This document shows, piece after piece, positions 1-9,800 of a stretch of DNA of 64,000 bases. The stretch is from Pseudomonas sp. Tri1 (GTDB lineage: Bacteria > Pseudomonadota > Gammaproteobacteria > Pseudomonadales > Pseudomonadaceae), in the NCBI RefSeq assembly GCF_017968885.1, contig NZ_CP072913.1:2588001-2652000 (forward strand), in the 5' to 3' direction. Every line of letters begins with the position of its first letter. The first letter of the stretch is position 1. Under the pieces are notes generated by a model, which worked only from the letters and a program-made list of their open reading frames with translations, was not told the DNA's origin and did not search any database. The position numbers and the translations under genes are program-made.

Positions 1-251
1 ATGGAGCCATTTCAAGCACTTACCAAGGTGGTCGGATTCGCATGGGCAATCAGGTCGGGCGCGCGACAGGCCCCGATACCATTGAGCTCCTTTACCAGTG
101 TTTAACCAGCGATGGCGAGATCCTTGCTGGATGGTCCCGTGGCAGGGTGGGTGTTGATGACGCGGGACGGACCACTCTGACATTCGTATGGGGTTGGTTG
201 TCGGGCGCGGTTGGAGGAGGGGAGTCTAGCTACGTCGAGCTTGGCGAATAG
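1..251 (+). CDS. C-terminal part of an unknown small protein, 5' end outside window
   Basis: The frame that ends at the TAG at 249-251 is open back to the window edge, so about 82 C-terminal residues are visible and the start lies to the left. An ATG at 42 lies inside what looks like continuous coding sequence (the residues before it, STYQGGRIRMGN, read as protein), so I do not take it as the start. The visible part alternates short hydrophobic strands with Gly and charged turns and ends GGGESSYVELGE. From memory this resembles the tail of small beta-rich conserved proteins that databases often mislabel as N-acetylglutamate synthases; I cannot confirm the family. The function is unknown. Confidence 0.5.
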   Translation, partial: GAISSTYQGGRIRMGNQVGRATGPDTIELLYQCLTSDGEILAGWSRGRVGVDDAGRTTLTFVWGWLSGAVGGGESSYVELGE

Positions 252-578
252 TGACTGGGAATCGTGTAGTCCGAAGCCACTCTTTCTTGGCCCTCCGCAC
301 CTCTGAAAACAACTCCAGAATTAAGTCGTTTCCTGCCCCGTAAAGAAAGCAAACTCTTTTGATTTCAATGGGGCGGACGCCAGATGCGAGTCTCGTTTCC
401 CGCTCTGGCATTCAGAAAAAAGCTACTCAGATAAGTATCTTTTTTTGCCTGAAATTTATGCACTAAGACGTCACCCTTTAGCGGTGTCAAAGGGCCCCGG
501 CCGACGAGCTACACAGAATGTTTGACCAAACTTCAAGTGGCTAATTAGAGTGTGTAGCCCTACGAGCGGCCTACTGCC
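252..578. other. Intergenic region upstream of the LysE-type exporter
   Basis: No gene is recognisable on either strand. The stretch is more AT-rich than its surroundings around 410-470, with a run of seven T at about 441-447, which fits a promoter region for the exporter that starts at 579-591. A 61-codon frame on the minus strand (226-411) has no convincing ribosome binding site or protein-like pattern. Confidence 0.4.
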
Positions 579-1220
579 ATGGAAATCCAAATGAGCGACT
601 TACCTCTGTTGCTAGCCTTCATCGCTGCTGCATCAGTGCTCACTGTTACCCCTGGCGTGGACACTGCCATGGTTCTTCGCGCTACAGCCACCGGCGGTCG
701 ACGCTCGGCGTTGATGGCTTCTATCGGTATTGCGCTCGGGTGCCTGGTGTGGGGCGCTGCGGTGTCACTGGGGCTCGGCGCCCTGTTGCAAGCTTCGGAA
801 TGGGCTTACCTGGTGCTGAAAATTGTCGGCGCAGCTTATCTCGTTTGGTTGGGTGTCAAACTGCTGCTGCGACCTAGGACAACTCTGCAAGGGCAGGGGA
901 ACGAGAACGTGGCTGTCACTGGGCGTGACGCCTTTATCCGCGGTTTATTGACTAACCTGCTGAACCCCAAAATAGGCGTCTTCTACGTCACTTTTCTCCC
1001 CCAGTTCGTCCCGAGTGGTTCGAGCGTTGCCAGCTATTCATTCTTCCTTGCCGCGTTACACGTACTGTTGACGCTGGCCTGGTTCGGCATTCTGGTAGCG
1101 GCTACGGCGCCGTTGAGCAGTTTCCTGAAGCGCCCGGCGGCCCTGAAGGCACTTGATCGGCTCACGGGCGGTGTCTTTGTCGCGTTTGGGCTCAAGCTGG
1201 CTGTTTCCAATCCTGCTTGA
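579..1220 (+). CDS. LysE/RhtB-family amino-acid exporter
   Basis: A 213-residue inner-membrane protein of the size usual for RhtB/LysE translocators, which export amino acids or related metabolites using the proton gradient. The N-terminal hydrophobic segment carries the family signature TPGVDTAMVLRATATGGRR (residues about 27-45), and LNPKIGVFYVTFLPQF near residue 130 is the second typical block. About six membrane segments can be seen. Two in-frame ATGs are possible, 579 and 591; the second has GGAA just upstream. The substrate cannot be told from sequence. The gene stands alone: the next genes to the right are remnants on the opposite strand. Confidence 0.9.
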   Translation: MEIQMSDLPLLLAFIAAASVLTVTPGVDTAMVLRATATGGRRSALMASIGIALGCLVWGAAVSLGLGALLQASEWAYLVLKIVGAAYLVWLGVKLLLRPRTTLQGQGNENVAVTGRDAFIRGLLTNLLNPKIGVFYVTFLPQFVPSGSSVASYSFFLAALHVLLTLAWFGILVAATAPLSSFLKRPAALKALDRLTGGVFVAFGLKLAVSNPA

Positions 1221-1262
1221 GCCTAATGCCGCATTGCCAATAGCCAGTTCACGCATGCTGAT

Positions 1263-1496
1263 TCAAAGAGCCGACAGTTTCTGCGTCAGCGGTTGGGCCT
1301 TTGGCGTGCCGGTGCGCACCAGCATCGGGCCGAACACCGCCAGCAGGCCCAGCAGAATGAGTGGGAAGTACATCAGCGATTCCAGGCCAAAGCGCCCCAC
1401 GATAACAGTGATCGCGGCGGACCCTATGAGGATCCCTGAAAAGCCGATGCCCTTAACGATGCCGATCACGACCCACATACCCGCATTCAGACTGTC
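1263..1496 (-). pseudogene. C-terminal remnant of an MFS-type transporter
   Basis: An open frame of about 78 codons ends at 1263. An ATG at 1478 exists, but protein-like sequence (DSLNAG) continues upstream of it. The residues form two or three strongly hydrophobic helices (VIGIVKGIGFSGILIGSAA, then LMYFPLILLGLLAVFGPML) ending in a short polar tail, as in the last helices of a major facilitator protein of some 400 residues. The rest of the gene is missing. The fragment abuts an IclR tail at 1512, so a deletion has probably joined two genes. The MFS label is an inference from pattern. Confidence 0.55.
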
Positions 1497-1511
1497 GCAA
1501 AAGTAGATCGG

Positions 1512-1784
1512 CTACAGGGTTCGTATTGACGAGCGAATCGCCCGCGCGCATTCGATAACCGCGGGCACCAGCTTGCGCTCGGCTTCCTCCATGGTCCAGC
1601 GACTGCTGGGCACGACCACATGCACTGCCGCCACCGGCAAACCCTGGCTGCCAATGATTGGCGCGGCAATAGACATGTCGCCCAGGAACAGCTCTTCCTT
1701 GTTTATGGCGTAACCCCTGCGCCGCGTGATCTCGATCTGCTCGATGATGTCGTCGATCTCGGTCAGTGTGTATTGCTGCCGGGA
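1512..1784 (-). pseudogene. C-terminal remnant of an IclR-family regulator
   Basis: Translating the minus strand upstream of the TAG at 1512-1514 gives about 90 codons typical of the IclR effector-binding domain: RRRGYAINKEELFLGD, then SIAAPIIGSQGLPVAAVHVV, then a final helix EEAERKLVPAVIECARAIR. The DNA-binding half and the first part of the effector domain are gone. Upstream the frame runs straight into the stop codon of the SnoaL-like gene at 1785-1787, with which it is by chance in the same frame. IclR regulators often control adjacent catabolic or transport genes, so the neighbouring MFS remnant may have been its target. Confidence 0.75.
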
Positions 1785-2216
1785 TCAGCTATTACCGGGT
1801 GTTGGATGCGCTGTTTTGAGCGCTTCTTGACATTGGAGTTGAGCTTCGATCGCGTCCTTGTCGATGACCGACCAGACCTCACGGATCTTGCCGTCCTCGA
1901 ACGCGTAGAAAACGTTTTCCGCGAAGCAGATCCGTGTCCCATTGACCGCAAGGCCCAGAAATTCCCCAGTCGGCGTGCAATTGAATGCCAGGCGAGCCGC
2001 CAATTTAGGTGGCTCTATCACCAGGAACTCGATTTCAAAGCGCAAGTCAGGGATATCCCGGTAGTTCGCTTCCAACATGCTTCGATAGCCGTGCAGGCCT
2101 AACCGTCTCGCGTTATGAACCACATCCGGGTGCACGAAATGCCCCAGGTTTTCCCAGTCCTGTGCATTCAGGCAGGCGATGTAGTCGCTATAAAGGGCTG
2201 CAAGGTTCGAGGTCAT
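1785..2216 (-). CDS. SnoaL-like / NTF2-fold protein
   Basis: A 143-residue soluble protein with the layout of the SnoaL-like polyketide-cyclase or ester-cyclase superfamily. It has an N-terminal helix containing YIACLNAQDWENLGHFVHPD, a central GYRSMLEANYRDIPDLRFEI block and C-terminal strands ending in GKIREVWSVIDKDAIEAQL. These small alpha+beta barrels are mostly of unknown substrate; only some are cyclases, so no reaction is assigned. The last residues (TPGNS) directly precede the IclR remnant and may have been altered by the same deletion. The ORF is intact for the family (usual length 130-150). Confidence 0.8.
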   Translation of the reverse strand: MTSNLAALYSDYIACLNAQDWENLGHFVHPDVVHNARRLGLHGYRSMLEANYRDIPDLRFEIEFLVIEPPKLAARLAFNCTPTGEFLGLAVNGTRICFAENVFYAFEDGKIREVWSVIDKDAIEAQLQCQEALKTAHPTPGNS

Positions 2217-2448
2217 GGGACTGTTCTCCGCTATATGCCTGCTTCCGCCTTCTGCGATCCCAGGCCCTGTTGCCAGGTGTCATGAAGGTGATGTGCTGGT
2301 TATCGAAGGAGTGCGGGGCCCCGACGATAATGGTCGGGCCATGCGCCGTTTGACCCTGTAGCAGTCATTGATATCCAGCGCGTTTGAAACTCCCACCTAG
2401 CTTGACCTCCGCCCCAGCGGGGCTAGCACACTGATCCAGCCCACTGGC

Positions 2449-3210
2449 TCATTTGCCCCCGGTCACGTCGAGGAATGTCCCGGTGACGAATGATGCCTGC
2501 GCGCTGGCCAGCCACAGAATGGCCTGGGCCACTTCCTCCGGCTGGCCACCCCGGCCCATGGGGATTGTGTCCTTGATACGGTCGACACGCCCCGGTTCGC
2601 CGCCGCTGGCATGCATGTCGGTGTAGATGTGACCGGGGCGAATACCATTGACGCGTATCCCTTCGCGAGCCACCTCTTTGGCCAGGCCAATGGTGAACGT
2701 CTCCAGGGCTCCCTTGGATGCCGCGTAGTCGATATATTCGTTGGGGCTGCCGAGGCGCGCCGACGCCGAAGAGACATTGATCACCACTCCGCCCGGACCA
2801 TTGTGCCGGTAGGACATGCGTTTCACCGCCTGTTGGGCACAGAGCATCGGCCCGATGGAGTTGACCGCAAAGATGCGCTGCATGCGTTCGAAGCCGAGGT
2901 CTTCCAGGCGCGACTGCACGGCCAGTACCCCGGCGTTATTGACCAGTACGTCGATACGGCCGAACGAGCGGTCGATGGCCGCGAACAGATCGGCGACCTG
3001 CCCGGGGTCCGCACTGTCGGCCCGCATGACCAGCGCCCGACGGCCCAACGCCTCCACATCCGCCGCCACCGCCAGCGCCGAGGACTCATGGGCAACGTAG
3101 CTGATCGCGACGTCATAGCCTTGGGCTGCGGCGAGCCGCGCGGTGGCGGCGCCCACTCCGCGACCGCCACCGGTAATCAGAATCAACGGTGCCTGGGAGA
3201 CGTTATCCAT
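2449..3210 (-). CDS. Short-chain dehydrogenase/reductase (SDR)
   Basis: A classical SDR of 253 residues. The cofactor motif TGGGRGVG lies at residues 13-20, NNAG follows at about 90, the catalytic Ser is in the VSSASAR segment and Tyr/Lys in YAASK. The C-terminal WLASAQASFVTGTFLDVTGG is typical of glucose-dehydrogenase-like and YgfF-like members. I start the gene at 3210 because AGGAGG sits eight bases upstream; an ATG at 3255 would extend it into the neighbouring gene. The EamA transporter stops 38 bases upstream at 3248 and probably belongs to the same transcript. The cofactor is probably NADP(H) or NAD(H); the substrate is unknown. Confidence 0.9.
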   Translation of the reverse strand: MDNVSQAPLILITGGGRGVGAATARLAAAQGYDVAISYVAHESSALAVAADVEALGRRALVMRADSADPGQVADLFAAIDRSFGRIDVLVNNAGVLAVQSRLEDLGFERMQRIFAVNSIGPMLCAQQAVKRMSYRHNGPGGVVINVSSASARLGSPNEYIDYAASKGALETFTIGLAKEVAREGIRVNGIRPGHIYTDMHASGGEPGRVDRIKDTIPMGRGGQPEEVAQAILWLASAQASFVTGTFLDVTGGK

Positions 3211-3247
3211 CGAGAGTACCTCCTGTAACGGTGAGAAAACGGCTGTA

Positions 3248-4075
3248 TCAGCCAATCAAGAGCGTGCCGCTGACGATCACTGCGCAAGCCACGACTCGGC
3301 GAGTGGTGAGTGTCTCGCCAAGGAACGCGTAGCCAATCAACGCGGCGAACAGCACGCTGGTTTCGCGCAATGCCGATACCGCGCCCAAGGGGGCTTCGTT
3401 CATGGCGTAGATGACGATTCCATAGGCCAGCAAGGAGACCAATCCACCGACCAGGGCGCTCAATGTGCCGGGCCGGAAGGAGAATAAGCTGCGGGCGTCG
3501 CGCAGGCCGATGTACACCGCTGGCATCAACACGCCCCACAAGGCGCACATCCATACCGTATAGGCCAGTGGCGCGCCGGAGAGCCTGGTGCCAATGCCGT
3601 CGGTGACGCTGTAGGCGGCGATGAAGCAGCCGGTTCCCAGGGCATAGGGCAGGCCGGGCACCGACAGGTTGCGTCCCCTGAAGGCCAACGAAATGATTGC
3701 GCCTGACACCAGCGCGATACCTAGCAGCGCGCCGGGGGCGATGCTTTCCCCGGCAAAGGCCGCGGCGCCCAGAGTGATCAAGACGGGTGACGATCCACGC
3801 GAAACCGGATAGGTCTGTCCCAGGTCGCCGACCCGGTAGCTGCGCACCAGGAACAGGTTGTAGCCGACATGCAACAACGCCGAAAGCAACCCATAGCCCC
3901 AACTGGCAACTGCCGGTGGCTCCATGAACACCGCTGCGACGACACTGGCGATAGCGATGGCGATGCACATGATCGTCATCGACCACAGTCGATCGGTGCC
4001 GCCGCGCAGTAGCGCATTCCAGCTGGCATGCAGGAGCGCGGCGAAAAGAACCAGCAAGGTGATATGGATAGGCAT
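3248..4075 (-). CDS. EamA/DMT-family membrane transporter
   Basis: A 275-residue inner-membrane protein with about ten hydrophobic helices in two similar halves, as in the drug/metabolite transporter superfamily. The first half has SYRVGDLGQTYPVSRGSSPV, where the Tyr-Pro-Ser-Arg-Gly segment is a usual EamA feature; the second has MNEAPLGAVSALRETSVLFA and ends FLGETLTTRRVVACAVIVSG. The substrate is unknown; relatives export amino acids or small metabolites. It lies upstream of the SDR gene on the same strand, and 75 bases separate its start from the restored end of the LysR gene to the right. Confidence 0.88.
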   Translation of the reverse strand: MPIHITLLVLFAALLHASWNALLRGGTDRLWSMTIMCIAIAIASVVAAVFMEPPAVASWGYGLLSALLHVGYNLFLVRSYRVGDLGQTYPVSRGSSPVLITLGAAAFAGESIAPGALLGIALVSGAIISLAFRGRNLSVPGLPYALGTGCFIAAYSVTDGIGTRLSGAPLAYTVWMCALWGVLMPAVYIGLRDARSLFSFRPGTLSALVGGLVSLLAYGIVIYAMNEAPLGAVSALRETSVLFAALIGYAFLGETLTTRRVVACAVIVSGTLLIG

Positions 4076-4150
4076 GCGCCATTTTATGCAGCGCGGCTGC
4101 CCGGACTACAGCGAAGTCTCCTCATCGTTTCATGAGTGAATCCTCATGCA

Positions 4151-5055
4151 TCATCCATAAGCCTGTTGGACTTTCAGCGCCTCGCCGGTCAACCATTGGC
4201 GAAAGCTGACGATGTGCGGCTGCGATTCGCTGCCTTTCGGGCAGACGAAGTAGTAGGCAAGGGGGAGGGGAACGACACATCGAAGAGCCGCACCAGACGA
4301 CCGTCGCTGATTTCGGTTTCAACATGCCCGCTGCGCACCAGGGCGACACCCTGGCCGAGCAGGGCAGCCTCGACCGTCATGTTGGTGTCCCCGAACCGGA
4401 CGCTTTCCTTGAGCGGCAAAAACTCCAGCCCGACTTTTTCAAACCAGGCCTCCCATTTCGGCACCAGCTCGGCGCCATCTCGGGTCAGCAGTGGGTAATG
4501 CAGCAGTTCGGCAGGGCTGCGCGGTGTCCCGAATCGCTGCAGCAGATCGGGACTTGCCACCGGAAACACCTGCTCGCCGAACAGAAACTCCGAATACAGG
4601 CCTGGGTAACTGCCCTTGCCGAGCCGGATCGCGACATCGGCCTGGGCGCTGGAGAAGTGGATGATCTTGTCCGTGGTGTCCAATGAAACCAGCAGCTCGG
4701 GATGTTGCCGGGAGAGGCTCGGCAAGCGTGGCAGCAGCCATTTCAGCGCGAAGGAGTACGTGGTGCTGACTTCGAGCCGGACCCTGCCTTTCTGCTCCCG
4801 AAGATCGGCCAGGGTCGCCTCCAGGCTCATGAAAAACTCCCGCACGATGGGCGCCAGCGTAGCCCCCGCTGCGGTGAGGCTCAACGACTTGCCACGCTCG
4901 AACAACTGCAATCCCCAAAGCTCTTCGAGATGCTTGAGCTGGTGACTGACCGCGCTTTGAGTGACATGCAGCTCATTCGCGGCAGAGGTAAAGGTCGCGT
5001 GTCGGGTGGCGACTTCAAAGGCACGCAGTGTGGCGGTTGGCGGCAGATCTCTCAT
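4151..5055 (-). CDS. LysR-family regulator (GcvA-like) with frameshifted C-terminus
   Basis: The winged HTH (LRAFEVATRHATFTSAANEL, then HVTQSAVSHQLKHLEE) and the first three quarters of the effector domain are normal for GcvA-like regulators. The start MRDLPPTATLRAFE at 5055 is the usual one; an ATG at 5079 is also in frame. The unbroken frame ends at 4189 with about 20 residues of non-family sequence. In the shifted frame the expected tail (LAYYFVCPKGSES, then IVSFRQWLTGEALKVQQAYG) continues to a stop at 4151-4153. One extra base in the G5 run at 4261-4265 would restore it. This is either a sequencing error or a recent mutation. The target is unknown. Confidence 0.85.
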
Positions 5056-5079
5056 GTACAGAGCGTCCCGGCGGGTCAT

Positions 5080-5688
5080 CAGAAATGCATGGCATGAACG
5101 TTAGCTCATGATAGAGCATCACAGCCGCAATGGCCTTGTCGCTTGTTCAGTTGACCGAAATCCTCCATGGCCGCGCGCGAAGCGGGCACGTTGATACTAT
5201 GCTCATGGCCACAGCAGGCAGTGCATTGGTTTCAATCGTCAGCCACCAAGGAAAGGAGTCCGTATGTCTTCAGTTCTTTATACCCGGTTCGACTATCGCG
5301 GCCGAATGAGCAGGCTCGTAACCTGAGGTGCCCTTCGTTGCTCTGGAAAGCCTACGGAGGGTCGATGCTTTTGACTTGGAAATGGCAAATGGCAGGGAAT
5401 GCGATGCACCAAACGCGCTGGGTTGAGTTCGCAAATGAGGCATCCGCGCAGGCGCCACTGAGAACTTTCCATCAGTTCCAATACGATTCATTGACCGAAT
5501 TGCCCCATAACGCCTCACCCGGCGACCGTTTGACTCCGTCGTTTTTCCTTTCCAGGCGCCCCAACGAACAACTGGCGGTGCTGTTCTTGGACTCGATCGT
5601 TTCCACCGCATCAACAATGTCCTTGGCTATCCGATGAGCAAAGATGTCGATGAGCCGAGCGTAAATCCCAAGCGTGATGGAGAACCAC
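5080..5688. other. Long intergenic region between LysR and the periplasmic binding protein
   Basis: About 600 bases lie between two genes that point away from each other, so both promoters should be here. I recognise no gene. A 156-codon frame on the plus strand (5167-5637) is rich in Ser, Pro and Arg without a family pattern. A 72-codon minus-strand frame (5472-5690) starts with a hydrophobic stretch (MWFSITLGIYARLIDIFAHR) and could encode a small membrane protein, but its start coincides with the start region of the facing gene and there is no good ribosome binding site. The inverted repeat GCTC-N6-GAGC near 5113-5126 could be a regulator site; this is weak. Confidence 0.35.
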
Positions 5689-6789
5689 ATGAACACTAAA
5701 CCAATCCATAAAATCTTGTGGCGCTTGGCCGGCTGCGTGACCGGGCTGGCGATGGTTGCCGCCAATCCAGCCCAAGCTGCCGACGGCGGCATCGCCAGCG
5801 GCCCTACCGCAAGCTATAGCATTGCCTTCAGCAACTCCTACGCGGGCAGCGATTTTCGCAAGGTGATGGTGCGCAACTGGCAGGAGATTGCGGCCCAGGC
5901 GCAAAAGGATGGCTTGATCCGGGAGGCCCCGGTGGTGAGCGCGAACAACTCGGCGTCGGAACAAGCGGCCCATATCCAGGAGATGATCGTCAAGGGCGTG
6001 AACGCCATCGTCATCCTGGCCGCGTCCGACACGGCCCTCAACGGAGTGATCCGCGATGCCTGTAACGCGGGCATCGTGGTCGTGGTCATGGCCAGCCTGG
6101 TCACCGAACGCTGTGTCTATACCGTGGACTACAACTGGTCCGCCATGGGCCGCGTGGAAGTGGACTATATCGCCGAGCGCCTCAAGGGCAACGGAACGCT
6201 GCTAGAGATCCGTGGCATTGCCGGCGATGCCACCGATAAAAACATCAGCGACGGCATTCGCAAGGCCGCCAGCGACTATCCGGGCCTGAAGTTCGCCAAG
6301 ACCGTGTACGGGAACTGGACGGCTTCTGTGGCACGCAAGGAGGTGGCGCTGGCGCTGCCGTCGCTGCCCAGCATTGATGCCGTGGCTACTCAGGGCGGCG
6401 ATGGTTATGGCGCGGCCATGGCGTTCAAGGCGGCGGGACGCCCTTTGCCGATCATCGTGATGGGGAATCGTCAGGACGAACTCGCCCTGTGGAAACAGGA
6501 GCGCGATGCCAATGGCTATGAGACCGTCTCGGTCTCCGCCTCTCCGAGCGTGTCCCAGGTAGGCTTTTGGGTGGCCCAGCAGATCCTGGCGGGCAAGCAG
6601 GTGCCGAAGTTCGTCGAAGTGCCGCTGGTGCGTATCGATGGGAAAGATCTGGATACCTGGCTCGCCACGATGCCGGTGGGCGGCGCCGCCAATCCTCCCT
6701 ACAGCCAGGCTTCCGTGGCGGCGATGATCGACGCGGGCATCAACAACACGGCGGCGCCGGCGCCTTTGCCGGAGGTTACGAAGCAGTAG
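5689..6789 (+). CDS. Periplasmic sugar-type binding protein, orphan, likely sensor partner
   Basis: A 366-residue exported protein of the Peripla_BP_4/LacI-like class. The signal peptide covers about residues 1-31 (GLAMVAANPAQA, cut before ADGG). The first lobe carries SIAFSNSYAGSDFRKVMVRN and a repeated beta-alpha pattern with VKGVNAIVILAASDTALNGV; the hinge and second lobe contain LLEIRGIAGDATDKNISDGI, VATQGGDGYGAAMAF and IIVMGNRQDE. The start at 5689 is chosen because GGAG lies six bases upstream; GTG 5674 and ATG 5677 are also in frame. No ABC permease or ATPase is nearby. The next gene, 19 bases on, is a membrane kinase with a large periplasmic region, so it may present ligand to that kinase, as LuxP does to LuxQ (inference). 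Confidence 0.85.
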   Translation: MNTKPIHKILWRLAGCVTGLAMVAANPAQAADGGIASGPTASYSIAFSNSYAGSDFRKVMVRNWQEIAAQAQKDGLIREAPVVSANNSASEQAAHIQEMIVKGVNAIVILAASDTALNGVIRDACNAGIVVVVMASLVTERCVYTVDYNWSAMGRVEVDYIAERLKGNGTLLEIRGIAGDATDKNISDGIRKAASDYPGLKFAKTVYGNWTASVARKEVALALPSLPSIDAVATQGGDGYGAAMAFKAAGRPLPIIVMGNRQDELALWKQERDANGYETVSVSASPSVSQVGFWVAQQILAGKQVPKFVEVPLVRIDGKDLDTWLATMPVGGAANPPYSQASVAAMIDAGINNTAAPAPLPEVTKQ

Positions 6790-6808
6790 TGGCGGGCGGG
6801 CAGCGAGG

Positions 6809-9800
6809 ATGCGAGGCGCGATGTTGACATTCAAACCCGTCAGGGACAGGCCCATTGCCGTCAAAATTGGCCTGGCGGTCGCTGCACTGGTGTTCCTGAT
6901 GCTGGCGGTGTCGCTCGTGAACCTCTACGGCCTGCGCGGCATGGTACGTGCGGTGGATTCCGCCAGCCATTCCGCGGAGATTCTGGCCTCGGTCAACGGG
7001 GCCACCGGGCGGGTGGAAAACTTCATCGCCACCCGCGACCAGGAAAGCCTGATCCAGGCCGAAGGCATGGTGGCGACGGCTATCGTCGGCCTCACCGCCA
7101 TTCCGGTGGCAGAGGCGCAATCGCTCAAGGGCAGTCTGGAAAGACTCGCCGCGGCGATCGCGGCCTTGCGGGCGGCGACCCTGACCATGGATGGCGAAAC
7201 GGAGAACATGACAGCCCACTACGGCCGGATGCGAGAGGCGACGATCCTCGTCGAACAGGGCATCGCCGACGGGCTGAAGGAGATTGATTCCCGCGCCGCC
7301 GACCACAAGGCGCGGGTAAGCAACATCGAAAGCGCCCACCGCATCCTGGATATCCTGCGCAACAGCGAAAGGATCATCACCGCCAATGTGGCCAAGATGC
7401 TGGTGACCGGTGATGGGGCGGCTGCCACCGCGGCGCGGAACGCCGACGCGGCACTGCCGCCCGTGGTCGAGCAATTGCGCGAGTTGATGGAGGCGCCGCA
7501 GGAAGTGGAGACCCTGGAGCAATTGGCGACGGCGGTCGCTGCTGCCAGCCTGGCGGTCGAGCACCTTGGCGAGGCGCCCAAGCTCCGGGGCGGTGAGGCT
7601 TTACGGCATCTCGCCGCCGTCGGGGATGCGGCCGGGCGCCTCGAGGCGATGTTGGATGAAGTGGGCGAGCACGTTGCCCATGACGCAAACGACATTCAGG
7701 CCGCCACCGGTTTGCTGCAAAATGCAGCCGCGCTGTCCAAGCGTTTCGCCGAGCGCGTTGCCACTTTGGAGGCGCAGACCTTGTCGTTTCGCTTGTCACC
7801 GTCGGCCGAGGTCGCCAGCTCTGTCGGCACCATCCTGGACGAGCTGTCCCGTCTCTCTCGGGTTCTTCCTTCGACCGTGGGGCTGCAAACCAAGGCTACG
7901 CCCCTGACGGTCTACGATCAGATTGCCGGCTACCGGGCGGCATTCGCCAGGTTCCATCAGGCGAGCAACGCCTTGAGTGGCGCGCGCGATCAGGTTCGCA
8001 ACGAGGCACGCAGCGCCGGCCTGTTGGTGGCGCGCTTCGCGGGTGAAGCGCGCTCCGAGGCCTTGGTTCACAATGATCGCGGCATGCTTGCGACGGTGAT
8101 CGCGGGTACCGTCGCCATCCTGCTCGCCGGCGCCATCGCCTGGAGCACGTCGCGGTTTGTCGCGCAGCCCATCGTGGCCCTGGCCTCGGTCATGCGCCGG
8201 CTTGCGGCCGGCGACCTGAACGCCGAGATCGCCAGCGCCGGACGCGGCGACGAGATTGGGATCATGACCCGTGCGGTACGGGTGTTCCAGGAGAATGCCC
8301 TGCGCATCCGGGTGCTGGAAGCCGAGGCCGAAGCCGAGCGACAGCAAGTCCAGGCCTCTTTGGAAAGAATGGTCGCCGAACGGACCGACACGCTGCACCA
8401 TCAGACCGAGGTGCTAGAGGCGCAGGCCGTCGAGCTTATTCAGGCGCGCAACCAGGCCGATACGGCTAACCAGGCAAAGAGCGATTTCGTTGCCACGGTC
8501 AGCCACGAACTGCGCACCCCCCTGACCCTCATTCTCGCACCCCTGGAGCAGCTCTCGGCGGCGACCACACCACCGGCGGACTGGCATGTGCAAATCGACC
8601 GCGCCCAACGCAACGCACTGCGCTTGATGAACCGGGTGAACGACATCCTCGATTTCTCCAAGGCCGAAGCGGGCAAGTTTGAGTTGTGTCCAACGCCAAT
8701 GGACTTGAGCAAGGTGGTGGGTGTGCTGGCCGAGGATGCCGCCATGGTGGCCGAGGGCAAAGGCTGCACCTTAACCTGCAGCATCGATCCCGCGCTTGGC
8801 ACGGTGTTCCTTGACCCCCGACACTTCGAGAAGATTCTCCTCAACCTGGTGAGCAATGCCATCAAGTTCACGCCCGCTGGCGGCACCGTGCACCTGGCCG
8901 TCACTGCGCTTGATGGCGAGCGATTTGAACTCGCGGTGCAAGACTCCGGGATTGGCATTGCGCCAGACAAACTGCCGCTGTTGTTCCAGCGTTTTTCCCA
9001 GATCGATAATTCCGCCACGCGCCACTACAGCGGCACAGGCATCGGTCTCGCCCTGGTCAAGGATCTGGTCAAACTGATGGGGGGCGAAGTCGGCGTCAAC
9101 AGCGAGCTCGGACGGGGTTCGTGCTTCTTTGTTCGACTTCCGCTGGGAGCTGAGCAAGACACTGTGTCGACCGAAGCCAGCGCTATGCACGAGCGATCGT
9201 CAGCGAACGCGACGAGCACGACCGAGCAGCGCCACCTGCGTTTCGACGACGGCCGCCATGGCAGTGGCAACGACCGAGCTTCGATGGACAGCGTAGACGG
9301 GCAGCCCCCGGAACACGCCGCGCAATCCAGAGTGCTGGTGGTAGACGACAGCCCGGAAATGCTGAGCTACCTGCGCGAACTTTTGCACAACGACTACATC
9401 GTCGCCACCGCAGTTGATGGAGAGCAGGCCTGGGCACTCCTGCAGCGTCGCCCCATCGATGTCGTCCTCTCGGACGTGATGATGCCGCGGCTCGACGGCT
9501 TTGGCCTGACAGCCAGAATCAAAGCCAGCGCCGGTTTCGCCCATTTACCCGTGATCTTGTTGACCGCCCGAGGCGGCAGCGAGGCCTGTGTTTCCGGGCT
9601 GGAGAGTGGCGCCGATGACTATATCGCCAAACCCTTCTCGCCGCTGGAACTCAAGGCCCGCGTTCGCGCGGCGCTACGCATGAGCCAGGTGCAAACCGAA
9701 CTGCATGCAAAATCCCGTCAGGCGGGCATGGCCGAAATCGCCACGACTGTGCTGCACAACGTTGGCAACGTTCTCAACAGCGTGAACGTATCGGCAGAAC

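Noticed and set aside
2412..2424. GCCCCAGCGGGGC stem after the SDR gene as a terminator
   Set aside because: The stem is short and has no T-run on the minus strand.
2217..2448. Open minus-strand frame between the SnoaL-like and SDR genes (TAHGPTIIVGAPHS and after)
   Set aside because: It may be a remnant, but I could not match it to any family, and the same interval is open in other frames.
5167..5637. 156-codon plus-strand frame in the region before the binding protein
   Set aside because: The composition is not protein-like and there is no ribosome binding site or recognised motif.
5472..5690. 72-codon minus-strand frame with a hydrophobic N-terminus
   Set aside because: It faces the start of the binding-protein gene, overlaps its 5' end and lacks a convincing ribosome binding site. 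It may be a chance frame; a search would decide.
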